NCBI GenBank assembly: GCA_012842545.1
Contig: DUSQ01000029.1
Span: 1-14,723, forward strand
Length of the DNA stretch: 14,723 nucleotides
Source of the DNA: Coprothermobacter sp.
Lineage (GTDB): Bacteria; Coprothermobacterota; Coprothermobacteria; Coprothermobacterales; Coprothermobacteraceae
Reading direction: 5' to 3'
This document shows positions 1-7,938 of this stretch, piece by piece (position 1 is the first letter of the stretch; the number at the start of each line of letters is the position of its first letter). The position numbers and the translations under genes were made by a program. Under the pieces are notes generated by a model. The model ran no database searches and had not been told where the DNA came from. It was given only the letters and a program-made list of their open reading frames with translations.

Positions 1-14
1 AAGTGGCTCAAGAT

Positions 15-1067
15 CTATTTCCATGTTGTTATGATCTCCTCAACGCGGTAAGGCAAAGATTCTAAGTGATCAACAGCATCTGCAAGTCCGTTTTTTACCA
101 CTTCACCAGGCATTCCCCAGACCACAGCACTTTCTTGAGATTCAGCGACAACTTTGCCTCCCATCTGCTTTATGAGCCGGCTCCCTTCAAGCCCATCCTT
201 ACCCATGCCAGTAAGTACCACGCCTAAGGTTTGTGACTTGTAACTTTCAGCAGCAGAAGCGAAGAGCAAATCAGCAGCTGGTTTCACCCCATTAACGGGG
301 GGACCATCAATTATTTCCAGCTTTTCGTCATTAATAACTCCGTGTTTCCCACCGGTAATAACAAAAACCATGTTAGATTGAAGCGCCATTGTTGAATTGG
401 CCTCTATCACGTTTAGCGCAGTAACTCTAGCCAATTGTTCAGCTAAGCTCTTCGTGAAAACCGGAGGCATGTGCTGGGCTATAACAACAGGAACGTTAAC
501 CCGCTCAAAACGGCCAAGAAATCTCCGAAGTGCCTGAGGCCCTCCTGTAGAAGACGCTACCACAATGACACCTTTTGCTGTTCCTGGGCAATTAACCATC
601 CTTTGCACCGCACCTGCCGCTTTTGAACTGTTAAACTCACTGAGAACCATTTCAGAACCCGTCGCAGATCCCTTTGAAAGCAGTGCTTGGACCTTAGAAA
701 CTATCTCCTGACTAAAGTCATCTGCAAGCATACCACCCCACCCAGGTTTCAATATGAAATCCGCTGCTCCTTCAGAAAGAGCTTGAACAGTAATATCAGC
801 GCCTTCCTGAGCTAATGAAGAGAATAAGATTACGTAGCCCTTTAAACTCCCCTTGCCCTTTCTAAGAACATCAATACCTGTACCATCAGGAAGCACATAA
901 TCAAGTAGAATGATGTCGTAAGGATAGAGCCTTATTTTTACTAGTGCCTCCTTTACAGTGGAAGCACTATCACAAATAGCTCTCATGTTCTTTTGCAAAA
1001 TGTCACAAACCACTTTTGTGACAAACGCTGAGTCTTCGACAATGAGAACGCGGATAGTACGCTCCAT
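15..1067 (-). CDS. cheB: Chemotaxis response regulator, protein-glutamate methylesterase CheB
   Basis: CheB removes methyl groups from (and deamidates) glutamate side chains of chemoreceptors, resetting adaptation; it acts in the cytoplasm at receptor arrays and is activated by phosphorylation from CheA. The 350-residue protein has the usual two-domain layout. An N-terminal receiver domain (about 1-125) has the acidic pair E11/D12, phospho-acceptor D56 and K107. After a linker, the methylesterase domain (about 160-348) has catalytic S173 in SSTGG, H199 in QHMP and D291 in GMGKDG, so the triad is intact. Length is normal for the family. The start is ATG, with a GAGGG-type ribosome site about 8 bases upstream, 11 bases after the flhG stop. 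It is the last gene visible; in related operons cheA and cheW follow, but only 14 bases remain here. Identification is secure from motifs. Confidence 0.96.
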   Translation of the reverse strand: MERTIRVLIVEDSAFVTKVVCDILQKNMRAICDSASTVKEALVKIRLYPYDIILLDYVLPDGTGIDVLRKGKGSLKGYVILFSSLAQEGADITVQALSEGAADFILKPGWGGMLADDFSQEIVSKVQALLSKGSATGSEMVLSEFNSSKAAGAVQRMVNCPGTAKGVIVVASSTGGPQALRRFLGRFERVNVPVVIAQHMPPVFTKSLAEQLARVTALNVIEANSTMALQSNMVFVITGGKHGVINDEKLEIIDGPPVNGVKPAADLLFASAAESYKSQTLGVVLTGMGKDGLEGSRLIKQMGGKVVAESQESAVVWGMPGEVVKNGLADAVDHLESLPYRVEEIITTWK

Positions 1068-1078
1068 GATAAGAACCC

Positions 1079-1933
1079 TCAGCCCCTCATCGTTCTGCCC
1101 AAAAAGTTTCGTAGCTTACTCCAAAAAGAAGGTTCATATGAGCCCATGTCTTCACCACTCTTTAGCAGATTTTTAACCACAGTCCTCATATTGAACATGA
1201 ATTCGTCAGATCCCTTCAAATACTTACCAAGCTCCTGGTACCTAACCTGTTTAGATATTTGTGGATCAAAGGGAATCGCTCCCAAGACCTCTATCTCACG
1301 GTTGAAAAAACGTTGGACCATGGATTTTAAAGATACAGCAAGCACTAAATCGGACTGTGTTTTTCTAACCATGTTTTCAAGCGCGTAGATATTGCCTTCG
1401 TAGCCCTCTTTGTGGAGGGTTTTTATGAGTGCGTAAGCATCCGTTATGGACGTGGCTTCCGGGGTAAATACCACAATTACCTCGTCAGCAGCCAAGCAGA
1501 ATTGAACAACAGTGTTACCAATGCCTGAACCCGTATCAATTATGGCATAGTCGTACCTCGACAAAACAGCATCCAGTTCACGCCACAGTTTTTCCGTATC
1601 CCGCATGCGCCAGAACGTAGCCTCATAGACACCACTGACACCCGGAAGAAGATCAAGATGATCTTCAATAGCCATGATGGCATTGTCAACGTCAGTTCGG
1701 CCCTTTACCACGTCCCACAAATTGTATTCCACAGGTATGCCCAGTACCACGTTCACATTTGCTGTACCAAGATCCGCATCTACCAGCAGCACATCTTTCT
1801 TCATATTTGCTAAAACCATACCTAAACCCAGGGAGACTAACGTTTTGCCAACGCCACCCTTTCCAGAAGAAACCGCAATAACCCTGGTCTTACGTAATCG
1901 TCTTTCAGCTCTATCTGCTTGTCCACTCTTCAT
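1079..1933 (-). CDS. flhG: MinD-like ATPase FlhG (YlxH), regulator of flagellar number and placement
   Basis: FlhG is a ParA/MinD-family ATPase that works with the GTPase FlhF to set where and how many flagella form. The 284-residue protein has the deviant Walker A motif SGKGGVGKT at 23-31, the switch I/A' motif with D52 and D54 (VDADLG), and Walker B IIDTGSG with D133. The N-terminus (QADRAERRLRK, residues 5-15) resembles the DQAxxLR element with which FlhG stimulates FlhF GTPase activity. The C-terminus (SFWSKLRNFLGR, 269-280) looks like an amphipathic membrane-targeting helix as in MinD. Both resemblances are inference. The ATG start overlaps the flhF stop as ATGA, so translation is probably coupled and the two partners made together. 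Length is typical. An alternative label is a generic MinD/ParA protein, but the position after flhF makes FlhG very likely. Confidence 0.94.
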   Translation of the reverse strand: MKSGQADRAERRLRKTRVIAVSSGKGGVGKTLVSLGLGMVLANMKKDVLLVDADLGTANVNVVLGIPVEYNLWDVVKGRTDVDNAIMAIEDHLDLLPGVSGVYEATFWRMRDTEKLWRELDAVLSRYDYAIIDTGSGIGNTVVQFCLAADEVIVVFTPEATSITDAYALIKTLHKEGYEGNIYALENMVRKTQSDLVLAVSLKSMVQRFFNREIEVLGAIPFDPQISKQVRYQELGKYLKGSDEFMFNMRTVVKNLLKSGEDMGSYEPSFWSKLRNFLGRTMRG

Positions 1934-2931
1934 AAAGACAAACCAACCATGTCTAAAACGTTCTCCGTGTCTGGGAATAAAAGATCATCGGGAACGTTTT
2001 GTCCGTTGGCAAACGCCAACGTCTTTAGCCCATTCTCTGCCATGAATTCCACAGCACTGTTTATGCTTTCTGCTTCATCTACTTTAGTAAGTATGAAATA
2101 CTCAACGTGGAAGACTTTATTGAAATACTCAAAAGCCTTTTGCATTTCTTCCTTTTTTAACCCTGCATTCAAGCATAATACGGGGACACATTCTTCAAGC
2201 TCGTCAAGATACATCTTTATCTCGGTAAGTTTCCCAATCTCTCTTGGATTCCTCCCTATGGTATCCACAAAAACATAGTGAGCATCAGGTAATTTCGCTA
2301 GTACTTTTTCCATTTGATGTGGCCTACGCACAACTTCCACGGGTAAATTCATTGCCTTACCAAACAATTTTATTTGTTCCACAGCACCAGCCCTAAACGT
2401 ATCGATGGTAACAAACCCAGAAGGAGCGCTCTTTGTAAGTAAAAGGTATCCTGCCAGTTTTGCAGCAGTAGTAGTTTTCCCTACACCAGTAGGACCAAGG
2501 AGAACGAAAACCTTTGGAAAGCTCTTAAATTTTATATTTTCCAAGCGAACAAACTCAAGTTTACCGCTAAGGTACTGGCGTAACGCATGCTTCCAGTCTT
2601 CATTAGGTACAGCCCTTGCTTTTATCAAAAGTTCCTTCGAAAACCCCGTCTGCTTAGAAAGCGCATCCAGCTCGTCCTCTTTCACAGCCAGTGCACTTAC
2701 TGCGGCATCCAAGCGTCTTATTGCTTTTTCAAGAGCTTCTAAGTTATCTAAGTCTGCACCAGCTTTTGGTAGGTTCTGTTCGATGCCTATGAGGAGCTCA
2801 TAATAGCTTGGTCCAAAAACGTATTTTCGCTTCTTTCTGATTTCAAGGATCATGGCATCACTGCCATACTGACGCTTAACTGTATCCAAAGCGCTTTGGA
2901 TGTCTGTATCCTTAACTTTAATAACTTCCAT
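1930..2931 (-). CDS. flhF: Flagellar biosynthesis SRP-family GTPase FlhF
   Basis: FlhF is the third SRP-type GTPase, besides Ffh and FtsY; it homodimerises with GTP at the cell membrane and directs flagellar assembly to the right place. The 333 residues comprise a basic N-terminal B domain (about 1-65), a helical N domain (about 66-130) and the NG GTPase domain. Visible motifs are G1 GPTGVGKT at 146-153, the SRP-specific DTFRAGA at 177-183, G3 DTIGRNP at 223-229, G4 TKVD at 282-285 and the closing GQNVPDDL at 310-317. G3 has Ile and Asn where SRP GTPases usually read DTAGRS. The protein is slightly shorter than Bacillus FlhF, mainly before the GTPase domain. The start ATG shares one base with the flhA stop (TAATG), and its stop overlaps flhG. 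Confidence 0.95.
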   Translation of the reverse strand: MEVIKVKDTDIQSALDTVKRQYGSDAMILEIRKKRKYVFGPSYYELLIGIEQNLPKAGADLDNLEALEKAIRRLDAAVSALAVKEDELDALSKQTGFSKELLIKARAVPNEDWKHALRQYLSGKLEFVRLENIKFKSFPKVFVLLGPTGVGKTTTAAKLAGYLLLTKSAPSGFVTIDTFRAGAVEQIKLFGKAMNLPVEVVRRPHQMEKVLAKLPDAHYVFVDTIGRNPREIGKLTEIKMYLDELEECVPVLCLNAGLKKEEMQKAFEYFNKVFHVEYFILTKVDEAESINSAVEFMAENGLKTLAFANGQNVPDDLLFPDTENVLDMVGLSL

Positions 2932-4946
2932 TAAGCACCCACACTTCCCACAACTACATACTTTGCGTCCATAATCTCATTATAAGATAAAACTGTTAAG
3001 TCCTTAAGACCTTGCCTACTAACAAGCTCCCACAGTGACCTTCTTATGCGGGGGTGTACCACCAAAACAGAGTTCTCTGCGTAGCTGTGAGACATTTCCC
3101 ATGCCCTTCTTATTTCATCAATGATTCTTCTTAAGTTCTCTCCAGTGAGGGCAAACCCGATCTCGGAACCAGGCTGATAACTCTCTATTAATGCGCGTTC
3201 CATGTCGGGTTTTATAGTAATTACCCTAATAGCACCATCTTCCTCTGCCAAGTTTTCCAACAAATAAGGAACGCAGGCTTTCCTAGCAAACTCACCAGCT
3301 TCACGCAGGTCATGGCTAGCGCGCAGAGCGTCAGTAATGAGTTCGAAAATGCGTACCACATCTCTTACAGGAAGCCGCTCTTGTAAAAGATACCTAAACA
3401 CAAACTCCACATCTCCCAAGGAAGCTACCTGCTGGAGCTCTTCTACCACGGCAGGATGGGAACGCCCAACGTAATCCACAATATCTTTGATGTTTTGCCT
3501 GGTGATTAAATCAGCAAGGTTACTCTTTAGGACCTCGCCAAGATGGGTAATGACAATGGTCCCACAATCTACAACCGTTAAACCCGCTGCCTCGGCTTTC
3601 AATTTATCACTGGGGGGTATCCACTTTGCATCCAAGTTGAAAACAGGTTCTTTGGTTGGGACACCGGAAATCCTGTCCAGGTCAGCATCTTCTCCCATGG
3701 CCAGCAGAAGTCCCATTTCCAAGACGCCCTCACCAGCAGTTACGCCCCGCAGTTTTATGCGATACTGATTAGGCTTGAGTCCCAAATTGTCATGTATGCG
3801 AATACCTGGTATGGGAAAACCGAACTCCTCGGATAAGTTCTTACGCAGTAGTGCAATACTGTCAAGAATGTCTTGCCCGCTGCTGGTATCGAAAAGTGGA
3901 AGAAGCTCGTAACCAAACTCCAGCTCAACAGGATCCACCCCAACAAAACCCAACATGGCTTCAGGCTCAGAAAGCTGTTCATACAATCTTTTTGCTTCAA
4001 CTTGTTCAGGTGGCACTGTTTCCAGAGCAGGTTTTGGCGTCCGGCCAAACCAAATGAGTAGCACTCCCAGTGGAATTAGAAGTAGCTTTGGCACTCCGGG
4101 CAGCAGAGAAGTGAACAGAAGAACAATGCCAAGTATCCTCACCAAACCAGGGAAAGACATGAGCTCGGCAGTTATTTCTTCGCCCAAACTCTGCTCCGAA
4201 GAAACCCGAGCCACCAACAGAGCAGCAGAAAGAGACAAAGCCAGTGAGGAAATAGCAATTTGTAAAGCCACGCCAATGGCTACGCCAAGATAGTGAAGCA
4301 GAGCATCTACGGCAGCTTCACCTTTGAGCATGCCAACGATCATACCACCCAAGGCGTTGACCACAGCAGCCAATGCAGAAGCCATAGTTTCTCCACGAAC
4401 AAAACGGGAAGCACCATCCATGGCACCGAAGAAATCAGATTCCTTCCTTAGCAAATCTCTCTGTCGTCGCGCTTCCTCAGGTGTGATAAAACCAGCAGAG
4501 AGGTCTGCGTCAATGGCCATCTGCCGTCCTGGCATGGCGTCTAAGGTGAACCGAGCTGCAACCTCGGAAATACGCTGTTGACCACTGGTAATGACCATGT
4601 ACTGAACAATGAGCAACACCACAAAGATAACCAAACCCACTACCCAGTTACCTTGGCCCATGATAAGCTTCCCGAAAGCCGTAGCCAAGGCACCAGGATT
4701 ACCCGTAACCAATATGGCTCGAGCACTGCTAACGATGAGCACCAAATGGAAAAACACAGCAAACAACATCAAGCTGGGAAAAGAGGAAAACTCCGTCGCT
4801 GAACGAGTATAAAGTGAAATCATGAGCACGAGAAGCGAAAAGACAAGGTTAAAAGCAAATAAAACATCCAGCACCACTGAGGGAACTGGAATCATGAGCA
4901 TGAAAATACCAACAATGACAAATAAGGTTGTATATAAACCGCTCAT
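2931..4946 (-). CDS. flhA: Flagellar type III export gate protein FlhA (divergent membrane domain)
   Basis: FlhA forms the nonameric export gate of the flagellar type III secretion system; its membrane half couples ion flow to export and its cytoplasmic half binds substrates and chaperones. The 671 residues have a hydrophobic N-terminal half (about 1-310) with the family signature RFTLDAMPGRQMAIDADL at 132-149 and the loop motif GAMDGASRFVRG at 174-185. The cytoplasmic domain (about 320-671) ends with the recognisable HPRIRR/VLSYNEI segment. The C-terminal half and FHIPEP signature are orthodox. The membrane half lacks several residues that are nearly invariant: FRLxLN is FHLVLI (66-71), TKG is TSG (120-122), and GDGLVxQIP is GVAIGVALQIA (221-231). 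The start overlaps the flhB stop as ATGA. Its place between flhB and flhF supports FlhA rather than a virulence-type SctV. Confidence 0.95.
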   Translation of the reverse strand: MSGLYTTLFVIVGIFMLMIPVPSVVLDVLFAFNLVFSLLVLMISLYTRSATEFSSFPSLMLFAVFFHLVLIVSSARAILVTGNPGALATAFGKLIMGQGNWVVGLVIFVVLLIVQYMVITSGQQRISEVAARFTLDAMPGRQMAIDADLSAGFITPEEARRQRDLLRKESDFFGAMDGASRFVRGETMASALAAVVNALGGMIVGMLKGEAAVDALLHYLGVAIGVALQIAISSLALSLSAALLVARVSSEQSLGEEITAELMSFPGLVRILGIVLLFTSLLPGVPKLLLIPLGVLLIWFGRTPKPALETVPPEQVEAKRLYEQLSEPEAMLGFVGVDPVELEFGYELLPLFDTSSGQDILDSIALLRKNLSEEFGFPIPGIRIHDNLGLKPNQYRIKLRGVTAGEGVLEMGLLLAMGEDADLDRISGVPTKEPVFNLDAKWIPPSDKLKAEAAGLTVVDCGTIVITHLGEVLKSNLADLITRQNIKDIVDYVGRSHPAVVEELQQVASLGDVEFVFRYLLQERLPVRDVVRIFELITDALRASHDLREAGEFARKACVPYLLENLAEEDGAIRVITIKPDMERALIESYQPGSEIGFALTGENLRRIIDEIRRAWEMSHSYAENSVLVVHPRIRRSLWELVSRQGLKDLTVLSYNEIMDAKYVVVGSVGA

Positions 4947-5974
4947 GGTCTACTACTCTGCCTCTTTTTCCTCATAACTTCCACAAGCACGGCTGCAACA
5001 GCTTGATAAAGGTCAGGAGTTATGTAGTCGCCCACTTCCACCTTCCGGAAAATGGTTCTAGCCAGCTCTGGTCTTACCACCACGGGTACATTATACCTGC
5101 GCGCCTCCTCTTTAATACGCTGAGCCAACCACCCTGCACCTTTTGCGACAAGCTCTGGAGCGATCATGCCTTTTTCATAACGCAGAGCAACAGCGTACTC
5201 AGTGGGGTTGGTAATGACCACAGTAGCTTTCTTGACGTCAGTGAGTGAACGTCTCATAGCATATTGTCGCATACGGGAACGTAATCGCGCTTTTACAGTG
5301 GGGTCACCTTCCATACTCTTCATCTCTTCTTTGACTTCCTCTTTGGTCATTTTCAGGGAATTCCACCAACGACGCCTCTGAAAAGCATAATCCGCTAAGC
5401 CAATAAGCACGTAAACTGCAACCAAGTAGAGCAAAATGTCAGTCAGAATAGATGCGGACAAACTCAGGAACTGAATAGGGTCTTGTGTACCACTCATTAT
5501 ACCAACCAGCTTGTCCTTGGCTAGAAAGTACGCTACCACAGAAAGTAACGCAACCTTTAAGAGACCTATACCCATTTGTTCAAGCGACTGCAAAGAAAAA
5601 ATACGCTTAATGTTCTGCGCTGGATTCAACCCATCTAACTTCGGAACCATTCTCTTGGGATAAAGCCTCACACCAGATAACACAAAAGTGCAAAGCACAA
5701 CAACAATCAGAGGGACAAGGAGTACGGGTAATGTGGAAAGCATTACCACGGCAAGATCATGCAGCGCAGTCTCAGGAGAGACGCTTCTTGGTACGCTAAA
5801 CCACAGCCGTTGCCAACTGGCAACGAAACTTGGATAATACATGCGAAGTATGAGTACAAAGACAAAGAGTCCAATGGCACCTGTTAGTTCAGGGCTTTGA
5901 GGTACGTTGCCCTCTTGGATGGCTCTTTCAAGACGTCGCGGACTGGGTGGTTCTGTGCGTTCTCCGTCTGGCAT
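4943..5974 (-). CDS. flhB: Flagellar type III export switch protein FlhB (NPTE instead of NPTH)
   Basis: FlhB controls the switch of export substrates from rod/hook proteins to filament proteins, normally after cutting itself between N and P of an NPTH motif. The 343 residues start with the family's ERTEPPSPRRL segment (5-15), contain about four membrane segments (roughly 31-48, 76-103, 137-153, 177-197), a charged linker (200-250) and the cytoplasmic FlhB-C domain. The cleavage motif reads NPTEYAVAL at 256-264, with Glu259 in place of the usual His; the codon is GAG. Downstream, RPELARTIFRKVEVGDYI (301-318) is typical. Length is a little shorter than usual, with a short tail. The start ATG is 6 bases after the fliR stop; AAGAGG lies directly against it, with GGGG further upstream, and an in-frame TAA six bases upstream rules out an earlier start. 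Confidence 0.95.
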   Translation of the reverse strand: MPDGERTEPPSPRRLERAIQEGNVPQSPELTGAIGLFVFVLILRMYYPSFVASWQRLWFSVPRSVSPETALHDLAVVMLSTLPVLLVPLIVVVLCTFVLSGVRLYPKRMVPKLDGLNPAQNIKRIFSLQSLEQMGIGLLKVALLSVVAYFLAKDKLVGIMSGTQDPIQFLSLSASILTDILLYLVAVYVLIGLADYAFQRRRWWNSLKMTKEEVKEEMKSMEGDPTVKARLRSRMRQYAMRRSLTDVKKATVVITNPTEYAVALRYEKGMIAPELVAKGAGWLAQRIKEEARRYNVPVVVRPELARTIFRKVEVGDYITPDLYQAVAAVLVEVMRKKRQSSRP

Positions 5975-5980
5975 CCTCTT

Positions 5981-6727
5981 TTACCCCGCTGAAAGAAGTG
6001 AAGTAAGATACTGAACAGCCCAACGCGTCCAGTTCTGGGTAAAAACCCTCATAAGAGGCAGCATGGCGAATAACAGAACTAAAGCCACTGTTGTCTGCAA
6101 GGGGACCCAGACCACAAAAACCGGAAAACCTGAAGCACCCTTTGAGACAACACCCATGATAAATTCAAGTAAAATAATCAGCACCACGATGGGGATAGCT
6201 ACGGCAAGTCCCAGTGAGAAAACTCTGGTTAGGAACAGAGCAGGCTCCGAAAAAGCCAGGTGAAGGAAACTACCAGCTGGAATAAGCTTGTAACTCATTA
6301 GTACCAAAGCAATGAAATTATCCAAACCACCCCCCACTACAAAGACACCAGCAGCCATGAGCGAAAAAAACTGCGTCATCACTGGTTGTGGCACGGAAGT
6401 GAATGGATCAATGGCTGTCATCATTTGAAAACCTGACATAACGTCCCAAAGATCACCTGCGAATACAAGAGCCCAATATACTATGCCACTAAAAATCCCT
6501 AAAAGTGCACCCAACGCAAATTCAGTAACATAGATCTGGACCCAAGAAACTGACGTCTGCAAGGAAAAAACTGCCATGAAATCAGGAACGGATATGAGTG
6601 ATATGACAAAAGACAACAGTGCTTTCGTCCTTAAGTTGAAAAACCTTGTAGGTAATATGGGAGTAGCAAGAACAAAACCCAAAAGTCTGAAGAAAACAGG
6701 CCAAAAACCTAAGGTAACGTCTGCCAT
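5981..6727 (-). CDS. fliR: Flagellar export gate protein FliR
   Basis: FliR is one of the three small core proteins (FliP5-FliQ4-FliR1) that form the helical export channel in the membrane. The 248-residue protein is very hydrophobic, with about six membrane segments. It shows FliR-like features: an EFALGALLGIFSG segment near residue 70, GDLWDVMSGFQMMTAIDP near 90-107, and the C-terminal hydrophobic stretch before LPLMRVF. Length is within the usual range. The ATG lies 19 bases inside the end of fliQ and has no clear ribosome binding site, so translation probably depends on coupling to fliQ. Similarity is weaker than for the other gate proteins, but the position between fliQ and flhB makes the call firm. 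Confidence 0.93.
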   Translation of the reverse strand: MADVTLGFWPVFFRLLGFVLATPILPTRFFNLRTKALLSFVISLISVPDFMAVFSLQTSVSWVQIYVTEFALGALLGIFSGIVYWALVFAGDLWDVMSGFQMMTAIDPFTSVPQPVMTQFFSLMAAGVFVVGGGLDNFIALVLMSYKLIPAGSFLHLAFSEPALFLTRVFSLGLAVAIPIVVLIILLEFIMGVVSKGASGFPVFVVWVPLQTTVALVLLFAMLPLMRVFTQNWTRWAVQYLTSLLSAG

Positions 6728-6972
6728 GCCGATACAACGCCGTTAAAAAACCTGACCATGACGTTGACCACGGTACCGCCAAAAAACAAAACCAGAAGCA
6801 TTATGACCAAGAACTTCGGTACAAAAGCCACTGAGGGATCATGTATTTGCGTAAGCACCTGCAATATGCTTATGATGATGCCCAAAACCAAAGCCACAAG
6901 CAGAACAGGCCCCACAATGATCAAGATCTGGAGAACTGAGCTTCGAAACCAACTAAAAATGAAATCAGTCAT
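6709..6972 (-). CDS. fliQ: Flagellar export gate protein FliQ
   Basis: FliQ is a two-helix membrane hairpin protein; four copies pack against FliP and FliR in the export channel. The 87-residue length is standard. Two hydrophobic segments (about 14-38 and 51-74) flank the conserved loop LTQIHDPSVAFVPK (40-53), which corresponds to the family's TQIxExTLxFVPK. The ATG overlaps the fliP stop as ATGA, and the 3' end overlaps fliR by 19 bases. Assignment is secure from loop motif, size and position. Confidence 0.95.
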   Translation of the reverse strand: MTDFIFSWFRSSVLQILIIVGPVLLVALVLGIIISILQVLTQIHDPSVAFVPKFLVIMLLVLFFGGTVVNVMVRFFNGVVSAWQTLP

Positions 6973-7625
6973 TTAAAGCTCCTCACCAGTCCCATGATTA
7001 CCGTGTCCCATCCATTTGCTGCAACGAAAAGCAGTATTTTCAAAGGCAGACTGATCATGGCAGGAGGGATCATGAACATACCCAATGACATGAGAACCGA
7101 TGCTATGATCACGTCCAGCGCAATAAAAGGCAAATAGAGCAGAAGCCCCATGGTAAATGCTGTCTTTAATTCGCTAAGCATGAAGGCACTGGCCAACGTT
7201 GTAAAATTTGGATTCTTAGGGTCTGTTCCAGAAATCGATGCCATGGTGTTTAATTCTTCCGCCTTAACCTGTTTCAGCATCCATTGGCTAATGGGTTTTT
7301 CAGCAGCGGACAAGAATTGTTCAAAGTCCAATTGGCCCTGACTGTATGGAACCCAAGCCTGCTGGTAAACTTGAGAAAACACTGGACCCATGATTAAAAA
7401 GGTGAGGATCAAAGCAAGAGCAGTAAAGACTTGAGCAGGAGGGAACTGCTGTAAACCCAACGCGCTACGCATAAACGCAAAGACAACCAAGATCCTAAGG
7501 AAACTCGTAAAAAACATTATGAAAGATGGGGCCAATGTGAATACTGTAAGAAGAACGATGAGCTGGACCATGGATAGTCCGCCAGAACCCAAGTTAATAC
7601 TAATCAGTGGTGTTGCTGTCTGCAT
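6969..7625 (-). CDS. fliP: Flagellar export gate protein FliP
   Basis: FliP is the main pore-forming subunit of the flagellar export gate. The 218-residue sequence carries the family landmarks: TLAPSFIMFFTSFLRI (30-45), RSALGLQQFPPAQVFTALAL (53-72), and the C-terminal ASVLMSLGMFMIPPAMISLP region followed by KILLFVAANGW. About four membrane segments are visible. There is no cleavable signal peptide of the kind seen in enterobacterial FliP. A stop codon lies in frame two codons upstream of the ATG, so a longer N-terminus is impossible; the size matches Bacillus-type FliP. The start lies 26 bases inside fliO, with only a weak GAAAG near it, suggesting coupled translation. The fliQ start overlaps its stop. 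Confidence 0.96.
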   Translation of the reverse strand: MQTATPLISINLGSGGLSMVQLIVLLTVFTLAPSFIMFFTSFLRILVVFAFMRSALGLQQFPPAQVFTALALILTFLIMGPVFSQVYQQAWVPYSQGQLDFEQFLSAAEKPISQWMLKQVKAEELNTMASISGTDPKNPNFTTLASAFMLSELKTAFTMGLLLYLPFIALDVIIASVLMSLGMFMIPPAMISLPLKILLFVAANGWDTVIMGLVRSFK

Positions 7626-7938
7626 CTTTCAATATTTTTTCAAATGCTGAACCTTGCTGGTCCGTGTCAGCCTCTCTTTCATCATTAGGCATGAGCATAA
7701 CCCTAATGTGATTACCGTTATCAGCTACCAAGACCTTCTGTCTATCAGTCACCGAAACCAAAAACAACCTGGTCCGAAAATCCAGGGAGACCGCATCTAA
7801 TACTTTTAACTGCTTCCCCTGAGCGGGAACACGGAAATTTCTTAACCAACGCCTACCGTACTTTCCTAAAAACCAAAAGGCTACAATAAGGAGAATAAAG
7901 AACAACAGGAGGAACAACCACTGCCAAAGACTATCCAT
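7600..7938 (-). CDS. fliO: Flagellar export assembly protein FliO (FliZ-type)
   Basis: FliO helps the FliP ring assemble during construction of the export gate. The 112-residue protein has one membrane helix near the N-terminus (about 6-24) and a small cytoplasmic domain with the recognisable LKVLDAVSLDFRTRLFLVSV segment (43-62), followed by KVLVADN. It ends in a polar tail. In Bacillus operons the equivalent gene is called fliZ. The ATG overlaps the cheY stop by 8 bases, and fliP begins inside its 3' end. Sequence conservation in FliO is low across bacteria, so the call rests on the membrane-anchor architecture, the small domain and the position directly before fliP. Confidence 0.9.
   Translation of the reverse strand: MDSLWQWLFLLLFFILLIVAFWFLGKYGRRWLRNFRVPAQGKQLKVLDAVSLDFRTRLFLVSVTDRQKVLVADNGNHIRVMLMPNDEREADTDQQGSAFEKILKDADSNTTD

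Noticed and set aside
1..14. Start of a further gene after cheB (a TTG is present in the last bases of the sense strand)
   Set aside because: Too few bases to judge a frame or ribosome site; cheA or cheW would be expected, but nothing here shows it.
3755..4061. Several short open frames on both strands within flhA
   Set aside because: They are shadows of flhA, which is continuous and conserved through this region, including the start of its cytoplasmic domain.
6969..7625. Truncated FliP lacking its signal peptide
   Set aside because: An in-frame stop just before the ATG rules out an extension, and the 218-residue size equals that of Bacillus-type FliP, which also lacks the long N-terminus.
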